Origin: JAABPW01 sp038330175
GTDB lineage: Bacteria > Verrucomicrobiota > Kiritimatiellia > CAIKKV01 > CAITUY01
NCBI GenBank assembly: GCA_038330175.1
Contig: JBBQNS010000003.1
Location: 3,656-67,655, forward strand
Direction: 5' to 3'
DNA length: 64,000 bases
Shown here: piece after piece, positions 14,683 to 23,068 of the stretch
How the letters are laid out: the number at the start of each line of letters is the position of its first letter
Position numbering within the stretch: the stretch's first letter is position 1
Made by a program: the position numbers and the translations under genes
The notes under the pieces: model-generated
What the model saw: only the letters and a program-made list of their open reading frames with translations
Database searches by the model: none
Told to the model about the DNA's origin: nothing

Positions 14683-15615
14683 TTAAAATTTAATTTTGAG
14701 ACCTACTCCGGGCAACATGTCGCCGCTTTGTGCGTCTTTTAACAGGCCACAATTAACCTCCAGTTGGTCAAACACAGAATTGCGTTGCCGGGAGTTAAAC
14801 TTATGTGCCCCCGTGGACGCGTTGTAGATATTGCCAAAGTACCAACTCATTTCCACCACCGCGAATAGGCACCCTACGACCTCTTCATGATTATTAAAAG
14901 CGGCGAGCATCCCCGCAAGGGTTATCCCGTTAAGCAAAAATGAAACCGTAGCATCTCTCGGCCTTTCAACATAAAGTTGCCCTGCACCAGGCAATACCGC
15001 CGATAAGCCAGCCGCCAATCCCGGGGATTTCTGCGGTACTCCATCAAGTCTCTCGGACAACGCCAAGAGTGTATCCATATCTACGGATCGGACTGAGTTG
15101 GTTGGCACACGACGGAACGATTCGCGCGCCCACTCATTATTTCCAAACCGAGCTAGGCAAATCCCCTTCATGACCAGCGCATCACCAATGCGATCATCGT
15201 CGGGGAATTTTTGTATAAACTCTTTAATCAGCGCTTCTGCCACGGTATACTTTTGTAGCCGATAAAAAGTTTTTGACAACATCAACCAAGCATCCCGTCC
15301 CTCAGGAGTATCGCTATGTTGTTCTTTCAGTTTAAGGAACTGCTCGCAAGCGGCCTCCCATTTTTCACCCTTATAATAACACATACCGACTTGCAAACGG
15401 GCTCGTCCGGCTTGCGAAGCCTCAGGACTGAGGAAAACAAAACGCTCATATTCAGTAATCGCACGGTAGTAATCGCCACGACTATATAAATCATCAGCAA
15501 ACGACATAACGGCGATTGAATCTGATATGACGGCCGCCTCAGCCAGGCCTGCGCCCATAACTAATATCCAAACCCAACCCCATTTCATTATAGATGTCAT
15601 TTTCACCTTTTTCAT
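14683..15615 (-). CDS. Exported TPR protein with a C-terminal LPGAGQ membrane domain
   Basis: A 310-residue protein: signal peptide (to about residue 28), then four or so TPR-like helical pairs (SRGDYYRAITEYERFVFLSP, YKGEKWEAACEQFLKL, YRLQKYTVAEALIKEFIQKFP, FGNNEWARESFRRV), as in YbgF/outer-membrane assembly TPR proteins. From about residue 200 there is a hydrophobic domain beginning AAGLSAVLPGAGQLYVERPRDA, as in small DUF5683-like membrane domains. It overlaps the YidD-like gene by 4 bases, so the two are co-translated. A role in envelope assembly is likely but not proven. Confidence 0.8.
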   Translation of the reverse strand: MKKVKMTSIMKWGWVWILVMGAGLAEAAVISDSIAVMSFADDLYSRGDYYRAITEYERFVFLSPEASQAGRARLQVGMCYYKGEKWEAACEQFLKLKEQHSDTPEGRDAWLMLSKTFYRLQKYTVAEALIKEFIQKFPDDDRIGDALVMKGICLARFGNNEWARESFRRVPTNSVRSVDMDTLLALSERLDGVPQKSPGLAAGLSAVLPGAGQLYVERPRDATVSFLLNGITLAGMLAAFNNHEEVVGCLFAVVEMSWYFGNIYNASTGAHKFNSRQRNSVFDQLEVNCGLLKDAQSGDMLPGVGLKIKF

Positions 15616-16049
15616 TCTACAGGATCAAAGCAAAGCGTGCGCTCCCCAACTTGAATAACAGGCGCTTCTCTCATTTCAGTCGATTCATGAATCAATCTAT
15701 CCGCCGTCATAATAATTCCTTTGATCGAACCGTATCGACGAATAGCCTGAATACTATAATTGGAACACGAGGGGTACATGGGGCAATGGGATTTTGACAC
15801 AACTGAAAAATAATTTTGATAGATTTTGAGCCAAGCATAGGAACAGGAACGCCCCATCTCTTCCGGGACGTCATTATCGGACTCAACCGACGATAATGGC
15901 ATTAGCTGATTGAGAACGGGAGCCTGTAAGTTGACAGACCAAGGCTCGGAATAGTCTGAAGCTTGAACCAAAGAGCTATTCAAGTGGCAGACGACCCAGA
16001 CACTAAGTAAGAGACTTTTCAACTCTCTATTCCGAACCAATGACCACAT
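15612..16049 (-). CDS. YidD-like protein with an N-terminal extension
   Basis: A 145-residue protein. Residues about 75-125 hold the YidD hallmark: Cys-Pro-x-Tyr-Pro-Ser-Cys-Ser-x-Tyr, then a helix containing RRYGSIKGI. YidD assists membrane insertion together with YidC and is normally 70-110 residues, coded in the rpmH-rnpA-yidC region. This one has a signal-like hydrophobic N-terminus (LLLSVWVVCHLNSSLVQAS) and about 45 extra residues, and it is paired with a TPR protein instead. A GGGAG site precedes the ATG at 16049. It is probably a paralogue of the housekeeping YidD; domain identity is good, function inferred. Confidence 0.8.
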   Translation of the reverse strand: MWSLVRNRELKSLLLSVWVVCHLNSSLVQASDYSEPWSVNLQAPVLNQLMPLSSVESDNDVPEEMGRSCSYAWLKIYQNYFSVVSKSHCPMYPSCSNYSIQAIRRYGSIKGIIMTADRLIHESTEMREAPVIQVGERTLCFDPVE

Positions 16050-16203
16050 TAAGACTCTCCCTGCTAATGGTTTTCAAGCTAGCAGAACCATTGAATCTAT
16101 TAAAGTGTATTGTCAGCTTTTTAGACAGGGCGGAAAGACGCTTGAAATCCTCGGCTAAGGACGTCCCGGCCACGGTGAACTCGCATGATTCGCCCTGCCC
16201 ACA

Positions 16204-16285
16204 CGGCTCAGCAAGCTTCGCCCTCCAGACCAATCATCACCACATTGTTGATCATGTCTTCTGGAGGGCGAAGCTTGCTGAGCCG
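16204..16285. repeat. 26-base perfect inverted repeat
   Basis: 16204-16229 and 16260-16285 are exact inverted copies, separated by 30 bases. The outer flanks continue to match partly. The arms contain an AAGCTT site and the GGAGGGCGAAGC string common in dispersed palindromes. There is no T-run; it is more likely a dispersed element than a terminator. Confidence 0.8.
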
Positions 16286-16362
16286 CGTGAATACAGAGTG
16301 CATTGGGGATCTCAGGGAGACATCGTTTGCTTGAGCAGGAATTTGGGTTCTGCGACTCTGTC

Positions 16363-16391
16363 TCGACACACCTCGTTCTTATCCCTATAAT
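16363..16391 (+). promoter_or_regulatory. Promoter of the NfeD-flotillin operon, apparently leaderless
   Basis: TCGACA (16363-16368), 17-base spacer, TATAAT (16386-16391). The ATG of the first gene is at 16400, only 8 bases after the -10 box, so transcription should begin at or next to the start codon. No ribosome site precedes the ATG, in agreement with this. Confidence 0.65.
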
Positions 16392-16399
16392 CCGCCAGC

Positions 16400-17830
16400 A
16401 TGAAAACGTTAAGACTTTTTGCCAGTTTACTGACGTTGATAACGCTGATATCAGCTCCGGGTGTTGCGCTAGCGGCATCCGACTGGGGCCAACCAGCCCC
16501 TACCGGCATGGTTTTTATCATCCCCATCCATAATGTAATCGATACGGCCCTGATTTACGTCATTCGCCGAGGCCTGACCGAAGCCGAAAACGGCGAGGCA
16601 GCGGCCATTATCTTTGATATTGATACTCCCGGTGGACGAGTGGACGCAGCCGAAGAGATCTTGAATCTGCTTCGCGGCGTTAAAATCCCCACTTATTCAC
16701 TGGTCAATCCCAACGCCATCTCGGCCGGGGCCATTATCGCCATGGCAACGGATCATATCTATATGACGCCCGGAAGCAAAATCGGGGATGCCATGCCCAT
16801 CATGCTCGGGATCACTGGGGAGGTACAACCGATGCCCGAGTCGGTTGAAGAGAAATCAGTTTCTTACGTGGCGGCGATGATCCGGGCGGCAGCGCAACTC
16901 CGCGGCCATGATCCCCAACTCGCGGAAGCCATGGTGCGCCGTGACGCCGAATATAAAATCGGGGATGAGGTCATCTCCAAAAAAGGCCAACTACTCACCC
17001 TTACCAACAAGGACGCCGAGCGCCTGGTCGGCCCTGACAAGCGCCCACTCCTGTCGGAGGGGACCGTGGAAGATCTAGATGCCTTACTGAAAAAACTGGG
17101 TAAAGAAAACTGCGTTAGGGTTAAATTGACCGTAACCTCAGCCGAGAAAATCGCCCGTTATATCGAGTCTATTTCCATCATCTTATTGGGACTTGGACTG
17201 CTCGGACTCTATATTGAATTTAAAACCCCGGGATTCGGGTTGCCCGGCATTGCAGGAATTCTTCTGCTGGCCATCTGGTTCTGGGGTTCCCACATTGCCG
17301 GCTTGGCAGGGATGGAAGAGGTGGCTCTGTTCCTTGTGGGTCTCGTGCTGTTATGTGTCGAACTATTTGTCTTCCCGGGGGTCATTCTGCCCGGCATGAT
17401 GGGTCTAGTACTGATCATTGTTGCGATTCTGATGGGCATGATTCAGCACTACCCGGGCGACCCCTGGTACCCGACACTCCCTAAGGTCACCGGTTCTGTA
17501 ATTAGTTTTTCTTGGTCTTTGCTTATTGCCGTTGTGGGCGCGGTGCTGGCCGCCTCGTTCCTGCCGAAAAGTCCGCTGTATAATAAACTAATTTTGAATA
17601 CCACCATTCCGCCCTCGACGAATACTCCGGCGCCAACCCTCAACTCCCCATTGATTGCTGGACAGCAAGGGGTGGCAGTGACTTGTTTGAATCCTGCAGG
17701 GGCTGGTCTTTTCGGCGATTTACGCATCAATGTGGTGTCGCGAGGCGACTTTATTGAGCCGGGTGAAAAAATCATGATTGCCGAAGCCCATGGAAACCGC
17801 ATAATCGTCGAGCGCGTGAAAAACGCCTAA
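16400..17830 (+). CDS. Long-form NfeD: ClpP-class serine protease with NfeD membrane domain
   Basis: A 476-residue membrane protein of the long NfeD type. After a signal peptide (ALAAS), residues about 35-200 form a ClpP/SppA-like protease domain: IIFDIDTPGGRVDAAEEI, then NPNAISAGAIIAMA with the nucleophile Ser. Residues about 255-395 hold five or six TM helices, and the C-terminus is an OB-fold (GQQGVAVTCLNPAGAGLFGDLRINVVSRGDFI). NfeD proteins work with flotillins and cleave membrane protein C-termini in archaeal homologues. A short NfeD and FloA gene follow on the same strand. Confidence 0.9.
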   Translation: MKTLRLFASLLTLITLISAPGVALAASDWGQPAPTGMVFIIPIHNVIDTALIYVIRRGLTEAENGEAAAIIFDIDTPGGRVDAAEEILNLLRGVKIPTYSLVNPNAISAGAIIAMATDHIYMTPGSKIGDAMPIMLGITGEVQPMPESVEEKSVSYVAAMIRAAAQLRGHDPQLAEAMVRRDAEYKIGDEVISKKGQLLTLTNKDAERLVGPDKRPLLSEGTVEDLDALLKKLGKENCVRVKLTVTSAEKIARYIESISIILLGLGLLGLYIEFKTPGFGLPGIAGILLLAIWFWGSHIAGLAGMEEVALFLVGLVLLCVELFVFPGVILPGMMGLVLIIVAILMGMIQHYPGDPWYPTLPKVTGSVISFSWSLLIAVVGAVLAASFLPKSPLYNKLILNTTIPPSTNTPAPTLNSPLIAGQQGVAVTCLNPAGAGLFGDLRINVVSRGDFIEPGEKIMIAEAHGNRIIVERVKNA

Positions 17831-17849
17831 GCAAGGGAGTCGTTGAAAT

Positions 17850-18323
17850 ATGGATAGCACAACATGGTTGATAACACTATTGCTAGTCGGAACATTGTTG
17901 ATCGGCGCTGAAATTTTCATTCCCGGCGCCGTGGCGGGTACTCTGGGGGGCATGGCCTTATTCAGCGCCGTGATTGTAGCTTTCAATATCGGCCCCGCCG
18001 TAGGATTTTACGTATTTTTCGGCGTCGTTATCCTGGTAGCCCTGACCACCTTCGCCTGGATCCGTTTATTCCCTAAATCAGGCATCGGTCAAAAAATGAC
18101 TTTAAGCGTCGATGGCAAGGCCTTCAAATCGGCGGAGTCTCATCAGGCTTTGCTCGGGAAAACAGGAATCACCCACTCCGAACTACGTCCTGCGGGTTAC
18201 GCGATCATCGACGGAAAACGAATTGATGTCGTATCGGAAGGTGGCGTGGTCGATGCCAATGTTGCCATCCATGTGATCAAAGTTGAAGGTACCCGGGTCG
18301 TGGTACGAAAGGTTGAGTCATGA
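17850..18323 (+). CDS. Short NfeD-like protein
   Basis: A 157-residue protein: two or three TM helices in the first 75 residues (IGAEIFIPGAVAGTLGGMALF resembles the NfeD membrane motif) and an OB-fold end (GKTGITHSELRPAGYAIIDGKRIDVVSEGGVVDAN), the classic NfeD C-terminal domain. It lacks the protease domain of its upstream neighbour. The gene starts 19 bases behind it and its stop overlaps the next start (ATGA). Presumed FloA partner in the membrane. Confidence 0.88.
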   Translation: MDSTTWLITLLLVGTLLIGAEIFIPGAVAGTLGGMALFSAVIVAFNIGPAVGFYVFFGVVILVALTTFAWIRLFPKSGIGQKMTLSVDGKAFKSAESHQALLGKTGITHSELRPAGYAIIDGKRIDVVSEGGVVDANVAIHVIKVEGTRVVVRKVES

Positions 18324-19546
18324 ATTTTCGCTGGTTCGTAATCCTGCCCCTGCTCCTGCTCCTTTTGATCTCCCAGACTCAGGCCATTGAATTCCGGGAG
18401 ACCTCCTCCTATAAGCTCACCCTCGATCAAACCCTCACCAATGAGCTTTGGGTACAGGCCCGTTCCATAACCATGGCAGGGACAGCAAACGAAGACTGCT
18501 TTATGCTGGCAGACAGCATGGGCCAAAACCCCGCCACCAATCTTCCCACCCTCCGTCTCGCGGGGCAGTTTCTCACCGATGTCTGGGGATTTGGTGAAAC
18601 CGTAGAGTTGACCGGTACGGTCTCTAAAAACGCACGCCTCGCAGCGGCCAAAACCATCATTATTTCGAGCGAAGTAGGGCATAATTTAATGGCCTTCGCC
18701 CCGACCATCAGTTTGGACGAGACCTCCTTGGTACAGGGAAGCGCCCTTCTGGCGGCGCAAGACATCATCCTCAGCGGAACCATCAAAGGAAGCACTCGCG
18801 TCTATGGCACGAAAGTCACCCTGACCGGAAAGTTTGACGATGACCTGTATGTCAGTGCCACCGAAATCACGGTTATGCCCGGCACGCAAATCAAAGGAAA
18901 TTTTTATTATCGGATGGATGGAGATCTTGTCCTGGACGCACGTGTTCTGCTTGGAGGCAAAATGGTCAAGCAGGAACCTGTTGTGCCGCCCCCCGCCCGG
19001 ACCTCCTCCACCCTCATGCTCCAATTGACGCTTTTGTGCGGAGCGATCATGGTCGGTATGGCCTTCGTTACACTGGTACCGGGCATTACGGCCCTAAGCG
19101 TTCACAAATTAGTAGAATCACCTTGGAAATGCCTGCTGTTCGGCTTCATTACCTTTGTCTTAGTTCCCCTGATTGCCGCCTTTTTGCTCTTCACCGTGGC
19201 GGGCATCCCGCTCAGCGTGATATTGATTCTAGCCTATGTGATCCTGATCTATGTCAGTAAAATTGTCGTAGGTCTGTTCGTCGGCCACCTTATCATTCGA
19301 AAAAAAATACCGGTCCCGCCAAATCTTCTTTTCCCGATCATGGCGCTCGGACTTCTGGCGCTCTATGCAGCCACGAACCTGCCGTTTCCTTTTGACATTA
19401 TATTTTGGTTCGCTATTACTCTGTCTGGACTGGGAGCGCTGGTTAGCGCCATAATGGATCGGCGGACTCCTGTTTTGGTGTCATGCGCGGTGGACGGAGG
19501 AACTAAACCGCCCCCGATCACGGGTGAGATGCCACCGAAGATTTGA
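18320..19546 (+). CDS. Bactofilin-like beta-helix domain with C-terminal TM bundle
   Basis: A 408-residue exported protein: signal peptide (LLLLLISQTQA), then about 200 residues of short repeated beta-strand units (ITMAGTANEDCFML, VELTGTVSKNARLAA, IILSGTIKGSTRVYG, VTLTGKFDDDLYV), the pattern of polymer-forming/bactofilin-type beta-helices. From about 235 to 390 there are four or five TM helices. It is translationally coupled to the short NfeD gene. Its place between NfeD and FloA suggests a membrane-domain scaffold; no function is known to me. Confidence 0.7.
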   Translation: MNFRWFVILPLLLLLLISQTQAIEFRETSSYKLTLDQTLTNELWVQARSITMAGTANEDCFMLADSMGQNPATNLPTLRLAGQFLTDVWGFGETVELTGTVSKNARLAAAKTIIISSEVGHNLMAFAPTISLDETSLVQGSALLAAQDIILSGTIKGSTRVYGTKVTLTGKFDDDLYVSATEITVMPGTQIKGNFYYRMDGDLVLDARVLLGGKMVKQEPVVPPPARTSSTLMLQLTLLCGAIMVGMAFVTLVPGITALSVHKLVESPWKCLLFGFITFVLVPLIAAFLLFTVAGIPLSVILILAYVILIYVSKIVVGLFVGHLIIRKKIPVPPNLLFPIMALGLLALYAATNLPFPFDIIFWFAITLSGLGALVSAIMDRRTPVLVSCAVDGGTKPPPITGEMPPKI

Positions 19547-19599
19547 TAGGTTGATAAGCGAGAAGTTAGAAGTTGAGTAATACAGAATAAGGAATCGTC

Positions 19600-20637
19600 A
19601 TGCAAAATATAGCAGGAATCATTGTCATTTTAATTGCCGTTGTCGCCTTTATCATATTGGGCATATTTTTCTATTTCATCAAGGTATGGGTCCGCGCCCT
19701 GATGTCGGGCGCCCGCGTTCCCATTCTGTCACTTGTCGGAATGAAACTCCGACGCGTCCCCCCCACGCTCATCGTGGATGCCCGAATCCGGGTGATCAAG
19801 GCCGGCCTGACGTTGTCCTCCGACCTTATTGAAGCGCATTATCTGGCCGGCGGCGACGTGATTAACGTCGTCAACGGACTGATTGCAGCAGATAAAGCCG
19901 GTATTGAACTGACCTTCCAGCAGGCGGCCGCCATCAATCTTGCAGGGCGTGACGTCCAGGAAGCGGTTCGCACCAGTGTCATTCCGAAGGTCATTGATTG
20001 CCCGGATCCCCAGAAAAGCCAAGTCACCATGCTTGACGCCGTGGCCCGGGATGGTATCCGCATGCTGGTAAAGGCCCGTGTCACCGTACGCACGAACCTG
20101 AACCAACTGGTCGGTGGCGCCGGTGAAGACACAATTATTGCCCGCGTCGGACAAGGCATCGTCAGCGCCATTGGCTCCTCCGCCACCTATAAGGCGGTGC
20201 TTGAAAATCCGGACGCCATCAGTCGGCGCGTGCTGTCCAGTGGACTGGACTCGCAAACGGCCTTTGAAATCGTTTCAATCGATATCGCGGATATCAGTGT
20301 CGCAGGAACCGGTGCCAAGGATGTCGCTAACGTCGGTGCCATGCTGGAAACAGAACGCGCCGAAGCGGATAAGAAATTGCGTCAGGCAGAAGCCGAAGGG
20401 CGCCGCGCTATGGCCGTTGCCCGAGAGCAGGAAATGCGCGCTTTAGTTCAGGAGATGCAGGCCCGTGTTGTCGAAGCGCAAGCGGAAGTTCCCCGCGCCA
20501 TGGCAGAAGCCTTTCGCAAAGGAAATTTGGGCGTCATGGATTTTTATCGTATGCAAAACATTCAATCTGATACCGACATGCGTAAAACCATCGCCGGTGA
20601 ACCGCACGACCAGCAGCAAAAACCCGTTCAACAGTAA
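19600..20637 (+). CDS. floA: Flotillin-like protein FloA
   Basis: A 345-residue membrane-anchored flotillin of the YqfA/FloA type. One N-terminal TM hairpin (residues 5-30), then an SPFH-like domain (ARVPILSLVGMKLRRVPPTLIVDARI, AGLTLSSDLIEAHYLAGGDVINV), and a coiled coil rich in Glu/Ala/Arg (ERAEADKKLRQAEAEGRRAMAVAREQEMR). Length is usual for FloA (about 330). Bacterial FloA forms membrane microdomains with NfeD partners, which here lie directly upstream. A short Gln-rich tail ends the protein. Confidence 0.93.
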   Translation: MQNIAGIIVILIAVVAFIILGIFFYFIKVWVRALMSGARVPILSLVGMKLRRVPPTLIVDARIRVIKAGLTLSSDLIEAHYLAGGDVINVVNGLIAADKAGIELTFQQAAAINLAGRDVQEAVRTSVIPKVIDCPDPQKSQVTMLDAVARDGIRMLVKARVTVRTNLNQLVGGAGEDTIIARVGQGIVSAIGSSATYKAVLENPDAISRRVLSSGLDSQTAFEIVSIDIADISVAGTGAKDVANVGAMLETERAEADKKLRQAEAEGRRAMAVAREQEMRALVQEMQARVVEAQAEVPRAMAEAFRKGNLGVMDFYRMQNIQSDTDMRKTIAGEPHDQQQKPVQQ

Positions 20638-20694
20638 CAGCCAAGGATGCCAGGCTGTTAGCGCATCATGCTTAACAGTCTGGCCGCCTAAGCC

Positions 20695-21213
20695 ATGCTC
20701 ATGAATCTTTTTACCATAGCCGCCTCAGACATGGACGTCATCATCGGTATCATTGCCGTTGTAGGATGGGTTTTGGCTCAAATTTTTAGCAAAAAGAAGA
20801 ACGCTCCAACGCAGCAGGAGGAACCTCACCCGGAATCGGGAGTTCCCCTTGACCCTCGCGAGGAGCTGAGGAAATTTTTTGAGGGGCTTGATAAACCGGC
20901 CAAGCCCGCGATGGCGCCCCCCGCATTCGAGCAGAAACCATATCAGGAAGCTCCTAAACATCGGGCTTATAAATCAAAAACCAGAACTCTTTCAGCACAG
21001 GATCGGGCAAACGATGGCGCTTCAGAGTCTGTTTTGATTTTACCAGAAGGGGTTGCTCTGGCAACAGCGACGGTTCCCCTTCTCATAAAACACCCAAGAT
21101 TATCTTCGATACCTGAGCTTCAAAGCCCTATTGCGCTACGAAATTTTATCGTTATGAATGAGATACTTGGTAAACCGATAGCCCTGCGGCAAGATCAAGA
21201 AGCTAAATTTTAA
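20695..21213 (+). CDS. Small membrane-anchored protein following FloA
   Basis: A 172-residue protein: an N-terminal TM segment (VIIGIIAVVGWVLAQIF), a Lys run on the cytoplasmic side, a Pro/Glu-rich linker of about 90 residues, and a short conserved-looking C-terminal helix (LRNFIVMNEILGKPIALR). I do not recognise a named family; such proteins with a compact ALRxxIVxxEILGxP end are found behind flotillin genes in PVC bacteria as far as I recall. The stop overlaps the 3' end of the convergent kinase-like gene by 11 bases. A second ATG lies at 20701. Confidence 0.75.
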   Translation: MLMNLFTIAASDMDVIIGIIAVVGWVLAQIFSKKKNAPTQQEEPHPESGVPLDPREELRKFFEGLDKPAKPAMAPPAFEQKPYQEAPKHRAYKSKTRTLSAQDRANDGASESVLILPEGVALATATVPLLIKHPRLSSIPELQSPIALRNFIVMNEILGKPIALRQDQEAKF

Positions 21214-23014
21214 GGATCCGCTCATCGGCGCGTCCAGCACGCGCTTCATTCGCAGTCAAATAAGGCTCCGTCTCATACTGCCCCACCCCTTTCAAGCGGT
21301 GAAGAACGGTCGCAACTTCTTCGGTCGCTGCCAGACACTCTTGAATCATGGATCGCATTTCTGGCGACATCTCAGCGCGTTTCATGAGATCCAGATACCC
21401 GCGGATGATCGAGGCCGGCTGTCCCAAATGATGACAGGCAGCCCCTACCGTCTCCGCCATGACCCGCTGTTGCTCAGCCTGCACCAAAGCCTTTGACTGC
21501 GCTTCGATAACCTTAACCTTTTCTACCCCCTGACTAATCACCGCCCCCAGTGAGCGTTGGATGGCAACAAAATCTTCGCTTGACTGGTACCCCATAACCT
21601 CAGGGGCTCCCCCGTGTGAAATCTCCTCGAGATATTGCCTTAACCGTCCGACCTCCAGTGTATGTCGAGCCAGCAACATTACCCCCATCGCCACCAAGGC
21701 CACAACGGAAGGGAGGAGCAAATAGATCGTCTCTAAATCCAATGACCGCATCATGAGGGCATTCCCGAGCACGTAAGCGAAGGCCAGAAGCGGAATCACT
21801 GACATCAGCGAAACAGCCACAATAAATTGCTGGCGGGTTCCTAACGAAATAAGTGACCGTTTCTTCGAATCCAGGTGTATTGGCCCAGGCGTTCCGAGAT
21901 ACCGCCGTGAGCGTTCAACCGCAAGCGGCTTTACTATCTCAATAAAGTTTCGCGCAGGATTAACTCCTGTGGCCTCAGGCAACTCTAACCACCAGAATGT
22001 TGAATGATTTTGCGTTAGGGGCCCCCCGAATTCTCCTCCGTGCGCCGTCGCCACCATCCGACAGTAGGTCAGCCCTAGGGCATCCGTATCAAAGGAGGGA
22101 TCCCCCTGACCGCCCACGCACACGACCATCAATTTGACGTGCCCTGATGCTCGCTGTAGGCGTATCTGAACGATCTTATCAACGGGTTTTGCCTTGAGCG
22201 CCAAACGGATTAGGTGCCGGACCACCCGTGTTATTTGCGATAGGTCACAGAGCACGGTCGCACTATCCCCGTCGACCTCCAGCGTCATCCCAACGGCTTG
22301 GGCGGATTCAGACAAAGCCTCTACAATGTCTCGGGCGCGCTTTGCAATGTCACAGGGTTGTTTATCCGGAATATCCTCACCCGCCATCATTTTTCGTACG
22401 CTCATCAGAAATTCAATCAGCTCCTCGAGCGTCTCCGTCGCACCCAGTGCTTCGTTCACATAACGCGAGGCATCGACTTTGAAATTTTTCGGGGTCGCCG
22501 CCTCGGTCATCTTGAGAATATCGGCAAGCCCGGCCAGAGGCGTTTTCATGCCATGCACAACGAGCTGGGTCAGTTCCGCGCGCGCCTCTTCCAATTGTTG
22601 GATCCGTACCGCATCCTTCTTTAGCTCCCGGGCCTGTCGGGTTCTCACCACCGCATTCCTCAACCGAATCATCACTTCATCGCGGTCAAATGGACGAATG
22701 ATAAAGTCATCGGCTCCCGCTTGGACCGCACTCAACCGGTCTTGGCGGACCTCACCGCTTGATATCGCCAACACACTGATTAACGCGGTAAGAGGATCAT
22801 TTTTCATGACCCGATACACTTCAAAATCAAAACCACGGCACACCGCATCAATCAGAATCACATCGGGTAAAATGCTTTTAGCTACCTGCAGGAGCTCTTC
22901 GACAGACTGGGCCCAGCGCAATTCAAAATCGTACGAGCCCCATAGTTGAGTGGCCTCACTATCGGTCTTATCACAACCCAATATCAGTATTAACCCGTTT
23001 TCAGAGGTTATCAT
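21203..23014 (-). CDS. Receiver/histidine-kinase-like membrane protein with degenerate kinase parts
   Basis: A 603-residue signalling protein with an unusual order. Residues 1-125: receiver domain with phospho-acceptor Asp56, but the conserved Lys is Arg107 (IIRPF). Residues 145-350: HisKA-like helix with His154 (VVHGMKTPL) and an ATPase-like domain in which the N-box has lost its Asn (HLIRLALKA) while a G2-like GLTYCRMVATAHGG remains. Residues 395-450: two TM helices. Residues 515-580: a second H-box-like helix (ACHHLGQPASII) with no ATPase domain after it. It is probably a sensor that scaffolds or is phosphorylated by another kinase, not an ordinary kinase. Domain family is clear, activity is doubtful. 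Confidence 0.82.
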   Translation of the reverse strand: MITSENGLILILGCDKTDSEATQLWGSYDFELRWAQSVEELLQVAKSILPDVILIDAVCRGFDFEVYRVMKNDPLTALISVLAISSGEVRQDRLSAVQAGADDFIIRPFDRDEVMIRLRNAVVRTRQARELKKDAVRIQQLEEARAELTQLVVHGMKTPLAGLADILKMTEAATPKNFKVDASRYVNEALGATETLEELIEFLMSVRKMMAGEDIPDKQPCDIAKRARDIVEALSESAQAVGMTLEVDGDSATVLCDLSQITRVVRHLIRLALKAKPVDKIVQIRLQRASGHVKLMVVCVGGQGDPSFDTDALGLTYCRMVATAHGGEFGGPLTQNHSTFWWLELPEATGVNPARNFIEIVKPLAVERSRRYLGTPGPIHLDSKKRSLISLGTRQQFIVAVSLMSVIPLLAFAYVLGNALMMRSLDLETIYLLLPSVVALVAMGVMLLARHTLEVGRLRQYLEEISHGGAPEVMGYQSSEDFVAIQRSLGAVISQGVEKVKVIEAQSKALVQAEQQRVMAETVGAACHHLGQPASIIRGYLDLMKRAEMSPEMRSMIQECLAATEEVATVLHRLKGVGQYETEPYLTANEARAGRADERILKI

Positions 23015-23068
23015 AAAATACCCGGCTTACACCTTATGGCCACCCGACACCACCATACATTATTGAGT

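Larger units (their letters stand above)
16050..16399. other. 350-base divergent intergenic region
   Basis: The region separates the YidD-like gene (minus) from the NfeD gene (plus). It holds a 26-base perfect inverted repeat at 16204-16285 and a promoter close to 16363-16391. A 7-base inverted repeat (AATGGTT, 16066-16072 and AACCATT, 16086-16092) lies just upstream of the YidD-like gene and could be an operator. I see no coding frame with support. Confidence 0.5.
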
